Positions 21,814 through 34,480 of a DNA stretch of 64,000 nucleotides are shown here, in pieces. Within the stretch, counting starts at the first letter, position 1; each line of letters opens with the position of its first letter. A program made the translations under genes and the position numbers. This stretch comes from Sambucus nigra (Eukaryota; Streptophyta; Magnoliopsida; Dipsacales; Adoxaceae), in NCBI GenBank assembly GCA_949130495.1, contig OX422208.1, positions 399,488,561 to 399,552,560 on the forward strand, written 5' to 3'. A model generated the notes under the pieces. That model had not been told where the DNA came from. It saw nothing but the letters and a program-made list of their open reading frames with translations, and did not search any database.

Positions 21814-22660
21814 ATAGACTATTAGTATTTCATTAGAATATTTACTAATAGAATGTTAACTCCCATGATCAGGCCGAACTAAACTCACCAGAATTCCTAC
21901 TAAGTCTAATTGACGAGAATTGCATACAATATATTTAACCGTATATAAAAGGAATTATCACAAACATGATTCTTAATTCAAAATGAACTTGACACACATT
22001 TACGAAATAGTAAACATCATACATGGTTTTAAGAACCCAATAATCTCCCTCTTAGTCTTAAAGTCATGTTCATATGCATCTAACTCCCAATCCATCTACT
22101 AGGCAGTCTATAGCCCTAGTTGTAAAAATGTTAAATTGGTGTTATCCGATGTAACCTTGGTCATAAACTTATTACATACGTTGTTTGATCTCTCGAACTA
22201 GGTGCAACCAACTCTTAATGTGCTTAACCCTTTTATGTTTTCTCTCTAACTTGCAACCATTCCCATATAAACATAATAAAGTGTAATAGTCGATTTCACT
22301 TGAAGGAACCTCACCCAAGATACTCAGAAATCTCATGATCCATATATACTCTTTAGTTACCTTCGAAGTGGAAATAACTCCGTACTCCTTGGTGGAGTCA
22401 GCAATGTAAGATTGATTCTCACTCTTTTAACTTACATCTTGACCTCCTAGTATAAACACATTTTTTGAGGTAGAAAAATTAGAATTCTTGTCTGATTGAA
22501 AAATAAGTCTTTGTACCTAAATGGTTCAAGACTATCAGACTGAAACCTGTTGACCATACCAATGACAAATCACATATTTGGTCTAGTACATAGTATAACA
22601 TACATGAGGCTACCCATCGCCAAAGCATTAGGTATATTCCTCATTCTTTATATCTAACTA
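21814..22660 (-). pseudogene. Minus-strand copia RNase H, 3' end and start of its LTR
   Basis: On the minus strand, MGSLMYVMLCTRPNI (near 22615-22570) begins the RT/RNase H junction, followed by ADSTKEYGVI, KHKRVKHIKSWLHLVREI and a degenerate AxxLVDGLGVRCI ending. This is the order of a copia RNase H tail (usually ADST-EAEY, KHIxxxxHxIRE, DPxTKxLP, GLRC). A polypurine-like GAGGGAGATT ends near 22042, after which LTR sequence starts TATTGGGTTC and runs down to 21814, where the gypsy LTR end cuts it. Many stops are present. Confidence 0.7.
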
Positions 22661-24530
22661 ATTATTATAGGACACTAATCCCCAAACAAAGTGAAAAAAG
22701 TCTATGGGTCCTATAAATGAATAAATATAAAATATTAATTATTTCCAATTTTAATTCCCATTAATTATTTATCTTAGGTAAAAATATTAATTCAAATTCG
22801 TATTAATTAAAACAATGTAAATATGTTGCAAATTTAATAACCAGTTTTAATCTGTTCCCAACCAAATTATTTGAGCTAAATTTTACAATTTACCAAATTA
22901 ATTACTTTGGTCCAAATTACATGCAAAGTGATTAGCAATTAACTATGGCAAAAAATAAAAGCAATCATAAAAGTGCACACATTATTTAACGTGGTAATCA
23001 TTAGGTAAAAACCACACCCACCCACCGCAATCATAAATCCATTAGTACAAATTCTTACAAGAATTACAAACGTAGCAGACACTTACTCATGATTTGATCC
23101 CAGCCCAAAATCTCCTTCCACTTCTACAGAACTAGTCATCGTCACGCTTCACCACAACTTTGCCTTGGCAGTCCACAACCCTCAGGCCTCAGTATCCATT
23201 GATCTAAATAGGCTGTATGCATCTATTGAATCTCTACCGTAAGTTCAACTCTTGGCTCACCAATTTCGACAAACGTGTTTCAGATCACAACTCTCGATAT
23301 TCAGTTCACCGATCTCCTCGAACATTAACAAATTAGGATCACGCACCAAAGCCAAAAAACTCCATAAACATTTTGATTAAGCGTGGGAGAAATATTCATG
23401 AAAACACAATATTAATTTTTCATTAGGATTAAAAGTGTTTTCTAAATAAAACAAAACAAACCAAAAACTAGGCACAAAGCTTAGGAGCCTTTTGAGGTCA
23501 CAAAAGCTCTAAAAGGTTATGTGAACAAAATGGAGGATTTTTTTTAAACTCATGTAACTATCTTTTACATAAAAAAAGGTCAATTGAAAAGAGAAGTCCA
23601 CTCATTTTAAAACACTTTGATAAATAAAAAACTCTAACGCCTTGTGGATTACGAATCCACTAATTGAATAAAAAGGTATAAAGAATGGAATAAAAACAAT
23701 AAAATAAGATCGACAAGTTCGTGTGGTGAACAAGAGAATAAAAATTAATAATTAATAAATAAACGTCACCCACATGCGCGTAAGACGCAAAAAATACTAA
23801 GCAAAATTCCATCGTCAGAATCAAGGCTAATGAATAAAAAGTTCAAGACAAAAATTAAAACCAACAGACAAAGCAAAGTACTCTCATAGATTTCGAAAAC
23901 AAGCCTAAGGCAAATAGCAATAATACTGACACACGTTAACAAAGGGGTTGACAAATGATAAAAATAATATAAACAAAAGAAATAATAAACCCAAGAGTAT
24001 GGAACGTCATTCGACCAAAGAAAGGCAAAAATTCGAGCAAAAAGTCATGCTCCTGAGCCTACCGCTATTAACCTCTATGGTCACGATCGCGGGGCTTAAA
24101 AATTTGTGGCTCAACCGCTGCTCAAACACAAGGTTTACTAAGATAAAAAAATTGATTTGAGAATTTTCAAAGACCCCTTTAGGTTATAAAAATAAAATGG
24201 ACAAAATAAAATGAAACTAAATCTATCTCCCTAAAAATACTTTAGCATAATAAAACATAATAAAAGGACCCTTAAAAAATATTAAAAAAATCTTAGATAA
24301 TTTACAAAATCAAAATTGATTTTTGTATTTGAAAAATAATTTCCCCCACATGTTATACTTATTTGCGTGGATCTGAACTTTGGTGATGGATCATTTGTCA
24401 TGCATTGATTTCGTTGTATCGATGACGTAAATCTAGTTGTGAAGAGATATTCAATAAAAATAACACAGACCTAAAAAATTCATTTTGGATCCGAAATTTT
24501 GACAATAATGAGAATTATGTTCTTTAAAAT
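22661..24530. other. No gene recognised; AT-rich repeat debris
   Basis: About 1.9 kb without a supportable coding region. 22940-23030 (ACGTGG, then ACCACACCCACCCACC) resembles sequence often found in copia LTR leaders. 23340-24340 is A-rich. The small ORFs at 23766-23954 and 23948-24160 have no domain and overlap on opposite strands. Confidence 0.6.
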
Positions 24531-25640
24531 CTCCCCCTTTATCAATTATGGGACAAAACTAAAAATGGCATGACATAAAAATAAAAACATCAACGTGTTA
24601 CATCAATTTCTACCCAGTCTCCACTCTTTGAGACGTGATATGGATGATATATTTGATCCATCTTCAAATTTTACTCACGGAACCTGTCATCTACACATAT
24701 GTAACATATATTGTATGAAGTATAAAAGATATAAGAGAGATATATGATCAAGACAAACAATTAAATGTAATGCATGCACATATAAAGATTAAATTACTCT
24801 CCCTCGATTAAAAAATCTCTCACCCTCGAGACTAACTCACCCTCACCCTCTAAAATGTCGAAAAACACGCCCCCTTAATCTAACCATTTTCTCCCCATTT
24901 TTGTCATAAATTGACAAACGAAAAAGCGAAAGATAAAATAATCGAGCACCACAAAATAATCTCATGAAGGCGCAAAAGGCGAACGATAGATACTAACGGC
25001 TAAACAAAAGTATATATTCTTAACCTCACCCAACACAGGAACACTAAAGATACGATCATGAAAAATTAAAAATGGCAGAGTAGGAATATAAGAAAAATAT
25101 ACAATGAAATATAAATCATATAAAAAATATATAATGTTTATGATATAGCATCGAATATGATCACATATTTATTTAAGCACAAAATATTCAAATTCTATAC
25201 TTTTAAGCATAAAAATAAAATGAAGAAACACGAGTGGTTCATTAATATGAGAATAATATCCAAAATTGGTAACCCCGCACAAGTTATCTAACATGAAAGG
25301 GAATAATATCAAAACCTAGAAAAGTACATTACCCAACCCACGTTTTACAAGAATCTAAGATTCAACCCATAGCTAAATACACATAAACGCCAATCATATT
25401 GTAAAAAGGTTAAGTTTTAAAGGGATCATGATAATTAGTCCCTAAAGTTAACATGCGAAAGTTTCAGCAAGTCAATAAGGCCAACAAAAAAATATAATAG
25501 ACGAATTATGTGCACACCCATTGGTCTTCAACCTAGATCTACCTCAAAAGTGTTCTTTTTTAATATTTTTCCTTTTTCTTTTTATGAGAGTATGATTTGA
25601 CATAGATATTTCATTATTACTTTCTCTCATGAGCTTATAT
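24531..25640 (-). mobile_element. Minus-strand Sirevirus-like 3' region fragment
   Basis: On the minus strand, TTGTCAATTTATGACAAAAA is followed by TGGGGAGAAAATGG (about 24885-24920), and TTGATAAAGGGGGAGATTTT lies at 24527-24546. The 'tgacaaaaagggggag' style purine tracts repeated between pol and the 3' LTR are typical of Sireviruses. No pol sequence was found. 25000-25640 has no recognisable content beyond AT-richness. Confidence 0.45.
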
Positions 25641-25648
25641 ATAAGTAT

Positions 25649-26286
25649 TTTGCTGAATAGAGATTTGGGGAGCAAGAGTTGGATGCATTATTCGAATCCA
25701 ATGATGACTTTTCTTCCGATATTTTTGAAACTAAAGAACGTTTTCAACCAAATGAGGAATCCGAGGTTATAGAGCCAAGGAATCCTACTTTGGAAGAGAG
25801 AATGCTTTTTCTAATCAAACAATTACTCGATTTTCTTTCCACCCAAAGTGCGATGGATATTGGTCTTATTACGGAAGTGCTCTCACTTTGCGATGATTTG
25901 CGTTCTAATGTGGAAAACAAAGAGGATGTTGAGACTTGTGTGTCACCTCAAATTTTTGAAGAACATCTCATTGAAAGTGAGTCTTGCTCCCTTGAAATTC
26001 AATCTCTAAGTGATGACGAATCACTTGAGGTTGAATTTTTTTCATCACCATTAGAAGTACCGCTAGATTCCTATGAGTCGGTTGAAAATTTTGAAACGTT
26101 TAAACCTTTTACCGACGATACTCTTTACTTGAATTGTTTTCCAATATTGACTCTCCCCTTTTTCGTGCTCCGCTTCCCATCTTACTTGAAAAATCTTTGG
26201 AAGGTGATTCCATTTTTCTTGGATTCCAATTGTACCTGTCCCCCTAGCATCCGAATCCCCCATCATCACTTAAATTTTTTTAATTG
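25649..26286 (+). pseudogene. Unknown ORF of the non-autonomous element, copy 2 (partial, frameshifted)
   Basis: The frame open at 25679-26290 aligns by eye with the second half of the copy 1 ORF: EQELDALFESNDDF against EYELDLLFEFDDDF, then F-x-PNEE, then SLEVEFFSSPL against TLEIEFLSSPS, then a PFTDD/LFTDE block. Near 26150 the match moves to another frame, where LEKSLEGDSIFLG and a PNPPSSLKFF ending match copy 1, so a frameshift has occurred. The protein is acidic (Glu/Asp/Ser-rich) with no domain I recognise. The apparent start at 25682 is internal: homology extends upstream to about 25649. Confidence 0.65.
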
Positions 26287-28267
26287 GTGATGACTCATTT
26301 TTTCACCTTACACATGCCTTTAGTTGTTCAAATGGAATTCTTATTTGCCAGAAGGCAAGCATGAAAATGAGGGTACGCCGATTATCCCTCAAAGTCAAAT
26401 TGTATTTTTGGTGGACCCTCAAATTTTTCGACTTCTAGTGTATAATTTATTAGAAGTTCAAATCATAGGTTGAACATAATTAGCTTCTTTTTTTTCCTTT
26501 TCCTTTTTTATAGTTTAGAGTAATTAGTTAAAGTTTTTGTTATTCTTTTTGTTATGATTGGTTCTAACATGTTTTGTAGGTTCAATGGACTCGTACTCAT
26601 CGGGGATCGCTCAATTTGGGTAATATATTTCTTTTCCTCTCTTTATGCCGTGTTCTTGATTTGTATTGAGGATAATGCAACATTTAAGTTAGGGGGTGTG
26701 GGATATTCTTCCCATTTATTGTTTAGTTTCATTGATTCGATCACATATTCTTTCCAAGTGTGTTTTTTATTAGAATTTTTCAGGAAAAAAAATTCAAAAA
26801 AATTCGAAAAAGCCAAAAATATTTTTCTTCAAAATAAATAAAAATTGGAATATAAAATCTTAAAAAATGTCACATTTTTTATGCCTCAAATTGTAAAATT
26901 CAAAATGCACAAAGCCGAAATTGACCAAAGATGGAAATTGAGTGAAAATTGACGACTTAATTAATAAGTGTGGCGATTAATCACCCGGTGAGATTTCGAG
27001 CCTATCAATTTTTTTAAGTTTTTAAATCAATTCGAGTTTATGATTAAATCAAAGTTCTTTTCAGCGTTTTAATAAGTCATTGATGATCTTTATTTTATTA
27101 TTTTGATCGGTTATGGGAAATGTGTGAGATATTGTCTTGAATAATGCGCACTAAAATATCTCTAAACTAAATTAATCTTGAGGCGCATATGGTAAAGCAT
27201 TTAGCAATTTGGACAATGAAGTAGGCAATCATTTGTTATTAAAAAAGATTAGCCATAAAAAGTCGTGAAAAATTCATCCCTTTGCAACCCAATTTGAGCC
27301 TAATAATTTTTTTCCGTTTCGTTTGATAACCCGAAAAACCCAATTAGCCGGGAATTGTGAAAAGAGAATATTCATCAAATAAAGTTCAAAAAGCGCATAA
27401 AAAGGGGCAAGAAAGAATAGAAGAATACTTAACAAAAATATCAAGAAAAAAAATAAGAAAAGAAAAAAAAATAGAAAAATAAGAGAAAATGAGCAATAGC
27501 CCGAAAAAGCACAAATGGACATCACCAAAAAATTTTGTAATTCCAAAAATATCCAACCATATCCTTTTACCCATTATACCTTATAATCCAAAAAAGTCCT
27601 AACCGAGTTCTAATTGTGAATTTGGTTATTGCGTGGAGAGTTAAGGCACAAAAGATAATAAAAGAGATTAAATGTGTGAGTACGAGGCGATGTTTCTGTT
27701 TTCCAGTGACCGTATTCCGAAGATGAGATCTTTTCTCCATAAATATTCCGTCATTTAAATTTGTGTCCATCATATTTGCTCTTTTTATCACGCATACCAA
27801 GAGAATAAGCCACATTTACGAGTGATTCATTTGTGAGAGCATCCCATGAGGTTTTGAAATCAAAGTGAATTTTCGGAAAGTAACGTAATGATCAATCGGT
27901 GAAAGTTAGCGGTTCGATTTTTGGCTTCGCACATATACACACACACACACACTATGATTTGAGACTCTTGAATATGAATTTGTCGTGACTATTTTTGGGG
28001 AGTTTAAATTGTACAATTTTTAAGCATTTTGATTTTTCTTTGAGTCAATAATGAATTTTGTGGGTACATTTACTGCAAACCTTCATGAGACACCACTCGT
28101 CCTACTAGGGTAACCTAGGGGTTTAAGGGCTTGTTGCATACGCTAAATGCAATCGCTTGCCTGCGAAAAAGGTATTCTATCACAATAAAATATTTGAAGG
28201 GTTCTTAACTCATACTCTTATGCTTTTATATTGCTCAGGACGCGCAAAGTTCTAAGTTATGGGGATT

Positions 28268-30978
28268 TGATTTGGCATAAATTCTTCACATTTATCCCCT
28301 TAATTTCGGTATTTTTATGATCCCGTGCGGTGTAAATATCTTGAATTTGTCTCAACTTTATGCTACAAACCCTTTTTGGCAAGTATTTCGTGTTTTGTGT
28401 ATCTCTTATGTGTTTTACAGGTATTTCATGGAAGAAAGATGGAAAAGAGAACTCAAAATAGTGAAAGAAACCAAGAAATGGAGAGTCGAAGGGTATTTTT
28501 GTAATTTTACAGCCTTAGTCCGGAGGTGGGGCCAATTGGAAAGTTGAAGAAATTTCAATTACAAGAACACTGGAAAAAACGGAACCTCAATCCGAGTTAC
28601 GTTGAAGAAGTTATGATCATTTGAAGATGAGAGAAGTCAAGAAAAAAGTTCTGGAGGAATTTCAAGGGCGATCCGGACCTATTAAAAATAAAATATTTGG
28701 CCCGGTCATTTGTCACGCTCCAAACCCATTACAAAATAGTCACGCTTTCTAAGTGTGACAAATTTGAGATACGGGATTTTTATTTTTTCCTTATCTTTTA
28801 GCCAAAAGAGTTTTATATTTTGGGGACTCTTCTAAATGACCTCTAGCCTATATATTTAGTCATCAGGACTCTTTTTATTCAGATTTCATTCACGTAAAAC
28901 CTCCTAATCAAGGAGGAACACATTGGAGAACAATTTTCATATTTTGCACCTTTGATTCAAGAGCTTTTCCGGTTTTTCTTCAAGCTTTGATTTCTTCTTG
29001 CATGTTTTCGTTCTTCAATATTGGTAACCTTTATTTCCAGCACTTTTATTAGTATTTCTCTTGTTTGATCACATCAACGTCGAATTCATGCTTTATAATA
29101 ATTGCGTCATGTCCGGCTAGGTTTTTAAGGGTTGGAATGCATGAACCCAACCCGATGTGGTTTGCATAAATATAAAATTAATTCCCTGAACTAAATAAAT
29201 GATTGAATCATGTTGATTGGTTATCACATCCATCGTAGGACTTTTAACCTCGGTTGACCCTAGGTAACCGGGGTGTTTAAGGGTGTGATGCGCGTGTTAG
29301 TCTTTTCAACACTACTTTGTTCCTACTCTTGATTATGTATGATGCGGGCCTGCACCCTTATATATGTAATGCTTGAGACTAATAAAGTCTGGGTTTAATC
29401 AATTATTTAATTCACAATTAGTTTTGTATCCGGTAAACATACTAGGGGTGGGGGATTGTATTTCGACCTTACTTTTCCAATTAGATTTAGTTAACTTCTT
29501 TATTTCCCCCCCTTTTCCTTTCTCACTCCTGTAACACCCCGCCCGCCCGGGGAGAGCGAACGGAGCGCTAAAGCGATAAAATAAATTCAAATCCACAAGT
29601 GACAAGGTATAGAGCATCTAAATCCCCAAATCATAAAAATCCACTAATCTCAATTCTTCAAATTCAAATACAACAACATCTCCCGAATAAATACAATATC
29701 TAACTCGAAAAAAAATGCTCTTTACACCAATGAAATAATACAAATCTTCAAAAAATATTCTACCCAAAATAATCCACGCTAAAATCATCCCAATAATCCA
29801 TAGCGCTCAAATCCACGCTAACCTGCCAACTAAAAGAAAATATGGGGAAGTACACAATACGACAAGAAAGATGCTCAACAAATATATGTTAGCGATGAAT
29901 AAAACGTAACAACACGAGTACGAATATTCAAATCAAAATGCAAATCTCAATAGCATTTCATCATTATAATTTCTCAACAACACTTTAACCGGGTCACCAG
30001 GCCTCACCACATCTGTATATGCTTTATCAAGCCATAGCCCGGGAAACAGGAATTTTGGCGGGTGCCCAACCTCCGTGCCATATTAAAATCTCATGACAAC
30101 GTGCTCATCAACAATATAATGATACCACATGAATCAAAATAATTTCAACAATTATTTTCCAGATTTCAATGAATTTATCAATTCAAATATGAGTTCAATT
30201 AATAAGAATTCAAAGAGAATGACACTCGCGAGATTTAAGGAGCATATTGTGTAAAACCCCATACCTCAAACCATGATGAGAAACCAATGATCACATCCTC
30301 AAGATCAACACAAAATATCTACAAAACCTCCTCCAAGAACCTACAACAAAAATAGCCCCAAGAACACCTCTAATCTAAGGTTGGAACTCACAAATCTCAA
30401 GTGCCAATGTGTATATAAAAAAGAGAGGAATATAAAAATATATTTGCTGCCAAAAGTTGTGCCAAAAGTGGGTTAAAAGGGTTGCCCACGACTTCCTTTT
30501 ATAATGCAAAGAAATGAAGAGTTGGAATCCAAAAGACTCCTTTAAATAAGGCAAAGAAATGAAGAGTTGGAAGTCAAAACAACTCCAAGAGTTAAAAATA
30601 TTTAAAAATAATTTTAAAATCCGTTTTGACTCCGTTTTTGAAACCGTTTGAAATTATCGCCTTTAAAAATAATAACCAACATATTTGAGCAATAAAAATA
30701 ATTTTATCTAAAACTTTATTTTCCTCCATTTTCCAGAAATTAATTAAAATATCCCAAAATTACGCGGGTTGTTACAACTCCATAATCATCTTTTACACTT
30801 TTATTTTATAAGTAATAAATCAATTAAAATCTATCAAACATTCCCTATGGATTCGATACCCAAACTAACCGCTATACTCCTTAAGAGTGTAGTTAAAGTT
30901 TGGTTTTTTTGTATTGTGGTCGGAAGTCGATAACAACGATTAGCATATTACACGGACGCTCAATTTTTCACTCACTCA
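28268..30978 (+). repeat. 3' LTR of copy 2, split by a solo LTR
   Basis: It starts TGATTTGGC after a G-rich tract. It is homologous to the LTRs at 45977-47545 and 50931-52409, most clearly in the final part (TTTTACACTTTTATTTTA, then GGATTCGATACCC, then CGCTATACTCC, then AACAACGAT). It ends CACTCACTCA at 30978. Without the insertion (29530-30776 plus one target copy) it would be about 1.46 kb, close to the 1.48 kb of the copy 1 3' LTR. Confidence 0.75.
29530..30776 (-). mobile_element. Solo gypsy-type LTR with perfect target duplication
   Basis: A 1247-bp block starts TGTAACACCCCGC and ends GCGGGTTGTTACA on the plus strand. It is flanked by the direct repeat ACTCC (29525-29529 and 30777-30781). 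On the minus strand it reads TGTAACAACCCGCG…GGGGTGTTACA, the usual orientation for such gypsy LTRs. It contains no primer site or coding region. The flanks join precisely within the copy 2 LTR. Confidence 0.9.
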
Positions 30979-31047
30979 ACAGACCCCTGAGGGAAAGTTT
31001 ATCCTTTTGTATTTTAGGGTTTTCCTATATAAGGAAACCACAACCTC

Positions 31048-32175
31048 TATAAGAACAGGATTTTATAATTGCTCCTTATTTAGATATTTTGGCGTATCCC
31101 ATTACAAATCGAACACTACATACGCATAAGCTTCCATGATATTTTAAGACATCTAAGTGACCGAGCATCGTTTCCAAAATTCAAGCCATTAGAATTATCA
31201 CGAACACGTTATGAAGGTATATGGATTTGAGGCTTTTATTTTACTAAGTCAAATGTATTTCGGGATGTTATTTTTTACTCGAGGCATTTTTATAAACACA
31301 TTTTTCAAAATAATTTTTTTAGTTTTCTGGTTCATTGGAACGAGATTGGCATCTCGTTCGAACGAGGTTTGCACTTCGTTGGAACGAATGTTTGAGTTCG
31401 TAGGAACGAACTTCAGACAAACTTCAAATGGGATTTCTCCGTTTAATGGAACTATACCAGTTGGAAGCTCATTAAAAAATCATTAGAATGAACTAAGCTA
31501 TTCATTCTAATGAGTCTGCATCTCGTCAAAACTAAATAGAGTTTTCATTCTAACGAACTCCATCGTCTCAAAATTCATGTTTTTTTATAAATTGGACACT
31601 TTTGGACCATTTTACATAACTCTTTTGGTAAAAATTTATTCCAATACCTGTTCCAAAAGTTTCCTTTTCTTGTTTCTTCGAAATAAGTTTTTATTTCCAA
31701 ATCACTCATCCCTAGAATTATTTGTTGAGTTTGTCAAATGCTAGTTTCATACACTACATCAAACCTTTGTAGAGTTTTCTATACTACTGATTTGTGGAGT
31801 TGTAACCTACTGGTGAAGAAGAAAGGATTCCACATCCTGAGGTTGATCAGTGGTTACTAAGGGAAGAACTGTTTCCTGTGGGAAATGCAGGACTTCATCA
31901 TTTTTTGTTGAAGATTTGATGACATTACGACACCTGTAAGTCCCTCGAGGTCTGTTGAGTCTTAAACAGTACTAAATATAGGTTTTTCCCAAAAGGAATT
32001 TTTCCTCACATCATCTTCTTCGTGTGTTTGGTTTGATTGCTTAGTTTGACGTAATTTGTTTGGATATTATCTTGCATGCACATATATTTATAATCAAGAT
32101 AAAATTTGGTTAAAAATTGAAGCTTTGTGTGCGTGACCTAACATACAAGTGACTCCATATAATCCAACATTTTCA
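31048..32175 (+). repeat. 5' LTR of copia 2
   Basis: It matches 36063-37231 throughout (for example TTTAGATATTTTGGCGTATC and GTAAGTGACCGAGCATC-like blocks). It begins TATAAGAAC where the 3' LTR has TGTAAGAAC, a TG-to-TA change. It ends CATTTTCA. An array of GTTCGAACGA-like motifs lies at 31330-31560. Confidence 0.88.
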
Positions 32176-32800
32176 AATTCAAAGTCCCCATCGAAAGTTG
32201 AATACCATTACCACCTCTTGTGTGTTAGAATTGATACGTATGGATATTATGGGTCCTACTCATGTGGAGAGCATTGGTGGTAAGAGATATATTCTCGTGA
32301 TGGTCGATGACTTTTTAAGATACTCTATCATGGTTTTTTTAGACAAAAGTCCGATGCGATTGAGTTCCTAACAACCAAGTGTCGTGTCCTACAAAACCAA
32401 CACGATGTCACTATTAATCGAGCATTCGTACTACTTAACAAAATAGGATAGTCAAGAGGAAGAACCAGACGATTCAAAATATGGCTAGATCCATGCTTCT
32501 TGGGAGAAACTTGGTTGCACATTTTTGGGCTGAGGTGGTTAATGGCGCATGCCATACTATGATTAGGGTATATCTTTGTCCACACTTGTTACACACACCA
32601 TATGAGTTGTGGATAGGGAAGAAACCCAATCTATCACATTTTTTGAGTCTTTGAGAGTCCTTAATACATTTTGAGAGATAGAGAGCACTTAGGAAAGTTC
32701 GACTCTCGAAGCGATGATGGGATATTTCTAGGTTATTCACCATCGTGTAGGGCTTATTGGTGTTTAACCTTGCAAGCTATAATTTTATGGAATCAATAAA
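32176..32800 (+). pseudogene. Copia 2 integrase core (partial)
   Basis: The internal region opens in the integrase: RMDIMGPTHVESIGGKRY and ILVMVDDF (32235-32315) give the first catalytic Asp block. After a gap the RTIQNMARSMLLG-like block (32463-32505) corresponds to the Glu helix region, and WAEVVNGACHTMI follows (32529-32567). SDDGIFLGYSPS-CRAYWCL-like sequence at 32709-32765 is the C-terminal copia integrase tail. The HHCC zinc module and everything upstream are missing. The segment containing the second Asp looks deleted. Several frame changes are present. Confidence 0.8.
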
Positions 32801-33049
32801 CATTACGATTAGAGATGACAAACCTCCTACATCTATTGATCCTAGCCTCAAGTGTGAGAACTATGCTCCCCCGACGATGACCCCATTGTTCCTTATACTA
32901 CTCCGGTGGACCCCACTTTTAATTTATAGGATCCACCCTCTTGGGTTCGAAAGATTAATGGCATTTTCACTATACTTAGTGATCCTACAAAAGGGGTCAA
33001 GACTCACACTCAACTTGAGAATGTGATTAGCTACTTTTGCTACACCTCC

Positions 33050-33815
33050 TTAGTAGATCCCAAGAATATAAAAGAAGCACTCAAGGATGAGCATTGGATA
33101 TCCACTATTTAAGATGAGTTTCTTCGGTTTCTCAAGAATGATGTCTGGGAGTTAATCCCCCGACCTAGTGAGACTAATGTGATTGGTACCAAGTGTATTT
33201 ACAAGAATAATATGGATGAGAATGGTACCATACTTCACAATAAGGTTAGGTTTATCTCTCAATGCTATTGACAGACCGAGGTTGTAGACTTTGATGAGAC
33301 ATTTATTCCTATTGCTAGGCTTGAGTCCATTCTCTTACTACTTGCCATAGCATGTCATCTACGGTTTAGGTTATACCAAATGGTTGTCAAGAATGCCTTC
33401 CTTAATGGCATCATATAGGAGGAAGTGTACATGGAACAACTAAAGGTGTTCGAAGACCTAAAGCACCCGAGACATATTTTTATTTTAAGAAGGCCCTGTA
33501 TGGTTAGAAACAAGCACCCCATTCTTGGTACGAGAGTATCACTTCTTATCTCTTAACTCGTGGCTTCAAGAGAGAGGGAGTGGATAAGATGTTATTTGTG
33601 AGGAGAGAGAGTGGTACTATATTAGTTGCCCAAGTCTATGTAGACGACATATTATTTGGATCCACGTGTTCCCAACATGCTCACACATTTGAGGAGGAGA
33701 TGGCGAGTGAATTTGAGATGAGTATAGTTGGTGAGATTACGTTCTTCTTAAGTCTACAAGTGCATCAACTTGAGGATGGGATATTCATATCTCAATCCAA
33801 ATATGCTTAACAAAG
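33050..33815 (+). pseudogene. Copia 2 reverse transcriptase
   Basis: RT motifs are EFLRFLKNDVWELIPRP (33117-33170), VIGTKCIYKNN (33178-33210), RFISQCY then a stop, VDFDETFIPIARLESILLL (33282-33340), the YQMVVKNAFLNG block in which the usual DVK Asp is VK-N (33370-33410), then ALYG followed by a stop. The 33580-33810 frame has YVDDILFGSTC (33637-33672) with the catalytic pair, MSIVGEITFFLSLQV and ISQSKY. Stops and an Asp-to-Asn-like change make it inactive. Confidence 0.88.
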
Positions 33816-34480
33816 GCACGCACCCCTATGATTACATCAAATAAGCTTAGCAAAGATACTTTAGGTAAGGACGTAGGACAAACTCTTTATAGGACCATGA
33901 TAGGGAGTCTTCTCTACTTGACCGCTGGTCATCCCGAAATTGACTTTAGCGTTAAAGTTTGTGCGCGTTACCAAGCGTCCCCGAAAGAGTCTCACTTTCT
34001 CACGCTTAAATGTATCATCACATACATGAGTGACACTCTTTCCTACGATATTTGGTATTCCTTTAATACCGATGACCATTTGCCCGCTATTCGAATACCG
34101 ATTGGGCCGCGGATTTTGATAATTGTAGGAGCACCTCAGGCAGGTGTTTTTACTTTGGGAGTGATCTTGTCTTTTAGTTGAGTAAGAAGAAAAAATCCAT
34201 TTCTTTGTCCATAATGGAGGACGAGAATATAGCCATCGGGAGTTGTTTCACGCAACTCTTATGGATGAAGCAAATATTGGAAGATTATGGGATCACCCAA
34301 GGCACAATGACTATTTCGTGTGATAATACGAGTGTAATTCATATATCCCATAATCTGGTTCAACATTTCTGCACAAAGAACATTAGGATACATAAGTATT
34401 TCATTTGTGATCTCGTTGAGGAGAAAGTCATGTCCTTGAGCTTTGTGAGCACCGAACGTTAATTAGCCAAAACCTTTACA
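33816..34480 (+). pseudogene. Copia 2 RNase H
   Basis: Two open frames cover RNase H. 33828-34181 begins at the TLYRTMIGSLLYLTAGHPEI block (33881-33940) and includes KVCARYQASPKESHF. After a frame change, 34178-34462 has EDENIAIGSCFTQLLWMKQ (equivalent of AEAEYIA..CAQLLWMK), ISCDNTSVIHISHN and the KNIRIHKYFICDLVEEK ending. The GCSDD/SGG segment between them is disturbed near 34110-34180. The CDN motif and the tail place it with Sirevirus-like copia. It is followed by LAKTFTKPLDTLRFE-like codons to about 34510. Confidence 0.87.

Larger units (their letters stand above)
25649..30978 (+). mobile_element. Non-autonomous LTR element, copy 2 (5'-truncated)
   Basis: Homologous to the complete element at 45977-52409. 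It has the 3' half of the unknown ORF (25649-26286), the conserved sequence after it, a conserved AGGGTAACCTAGG palindrome segment at 28105-28118 and the 3' LTR (28268-30978, interrupted). Everything upstream of about 25649 (5' LTR, primer site, ORF start) is missing. No pol domain lies between ORF and LTR. Confidence 0.8.

Noticed and set aside
27274..27574. Hydrophobic minus-strand ORFs resembling a membrane protein
   Set aside because: Produced by an A-rich tract read in reverse (poly-Phe/Leu). It lies in the non-coding part of the copy 2 element.
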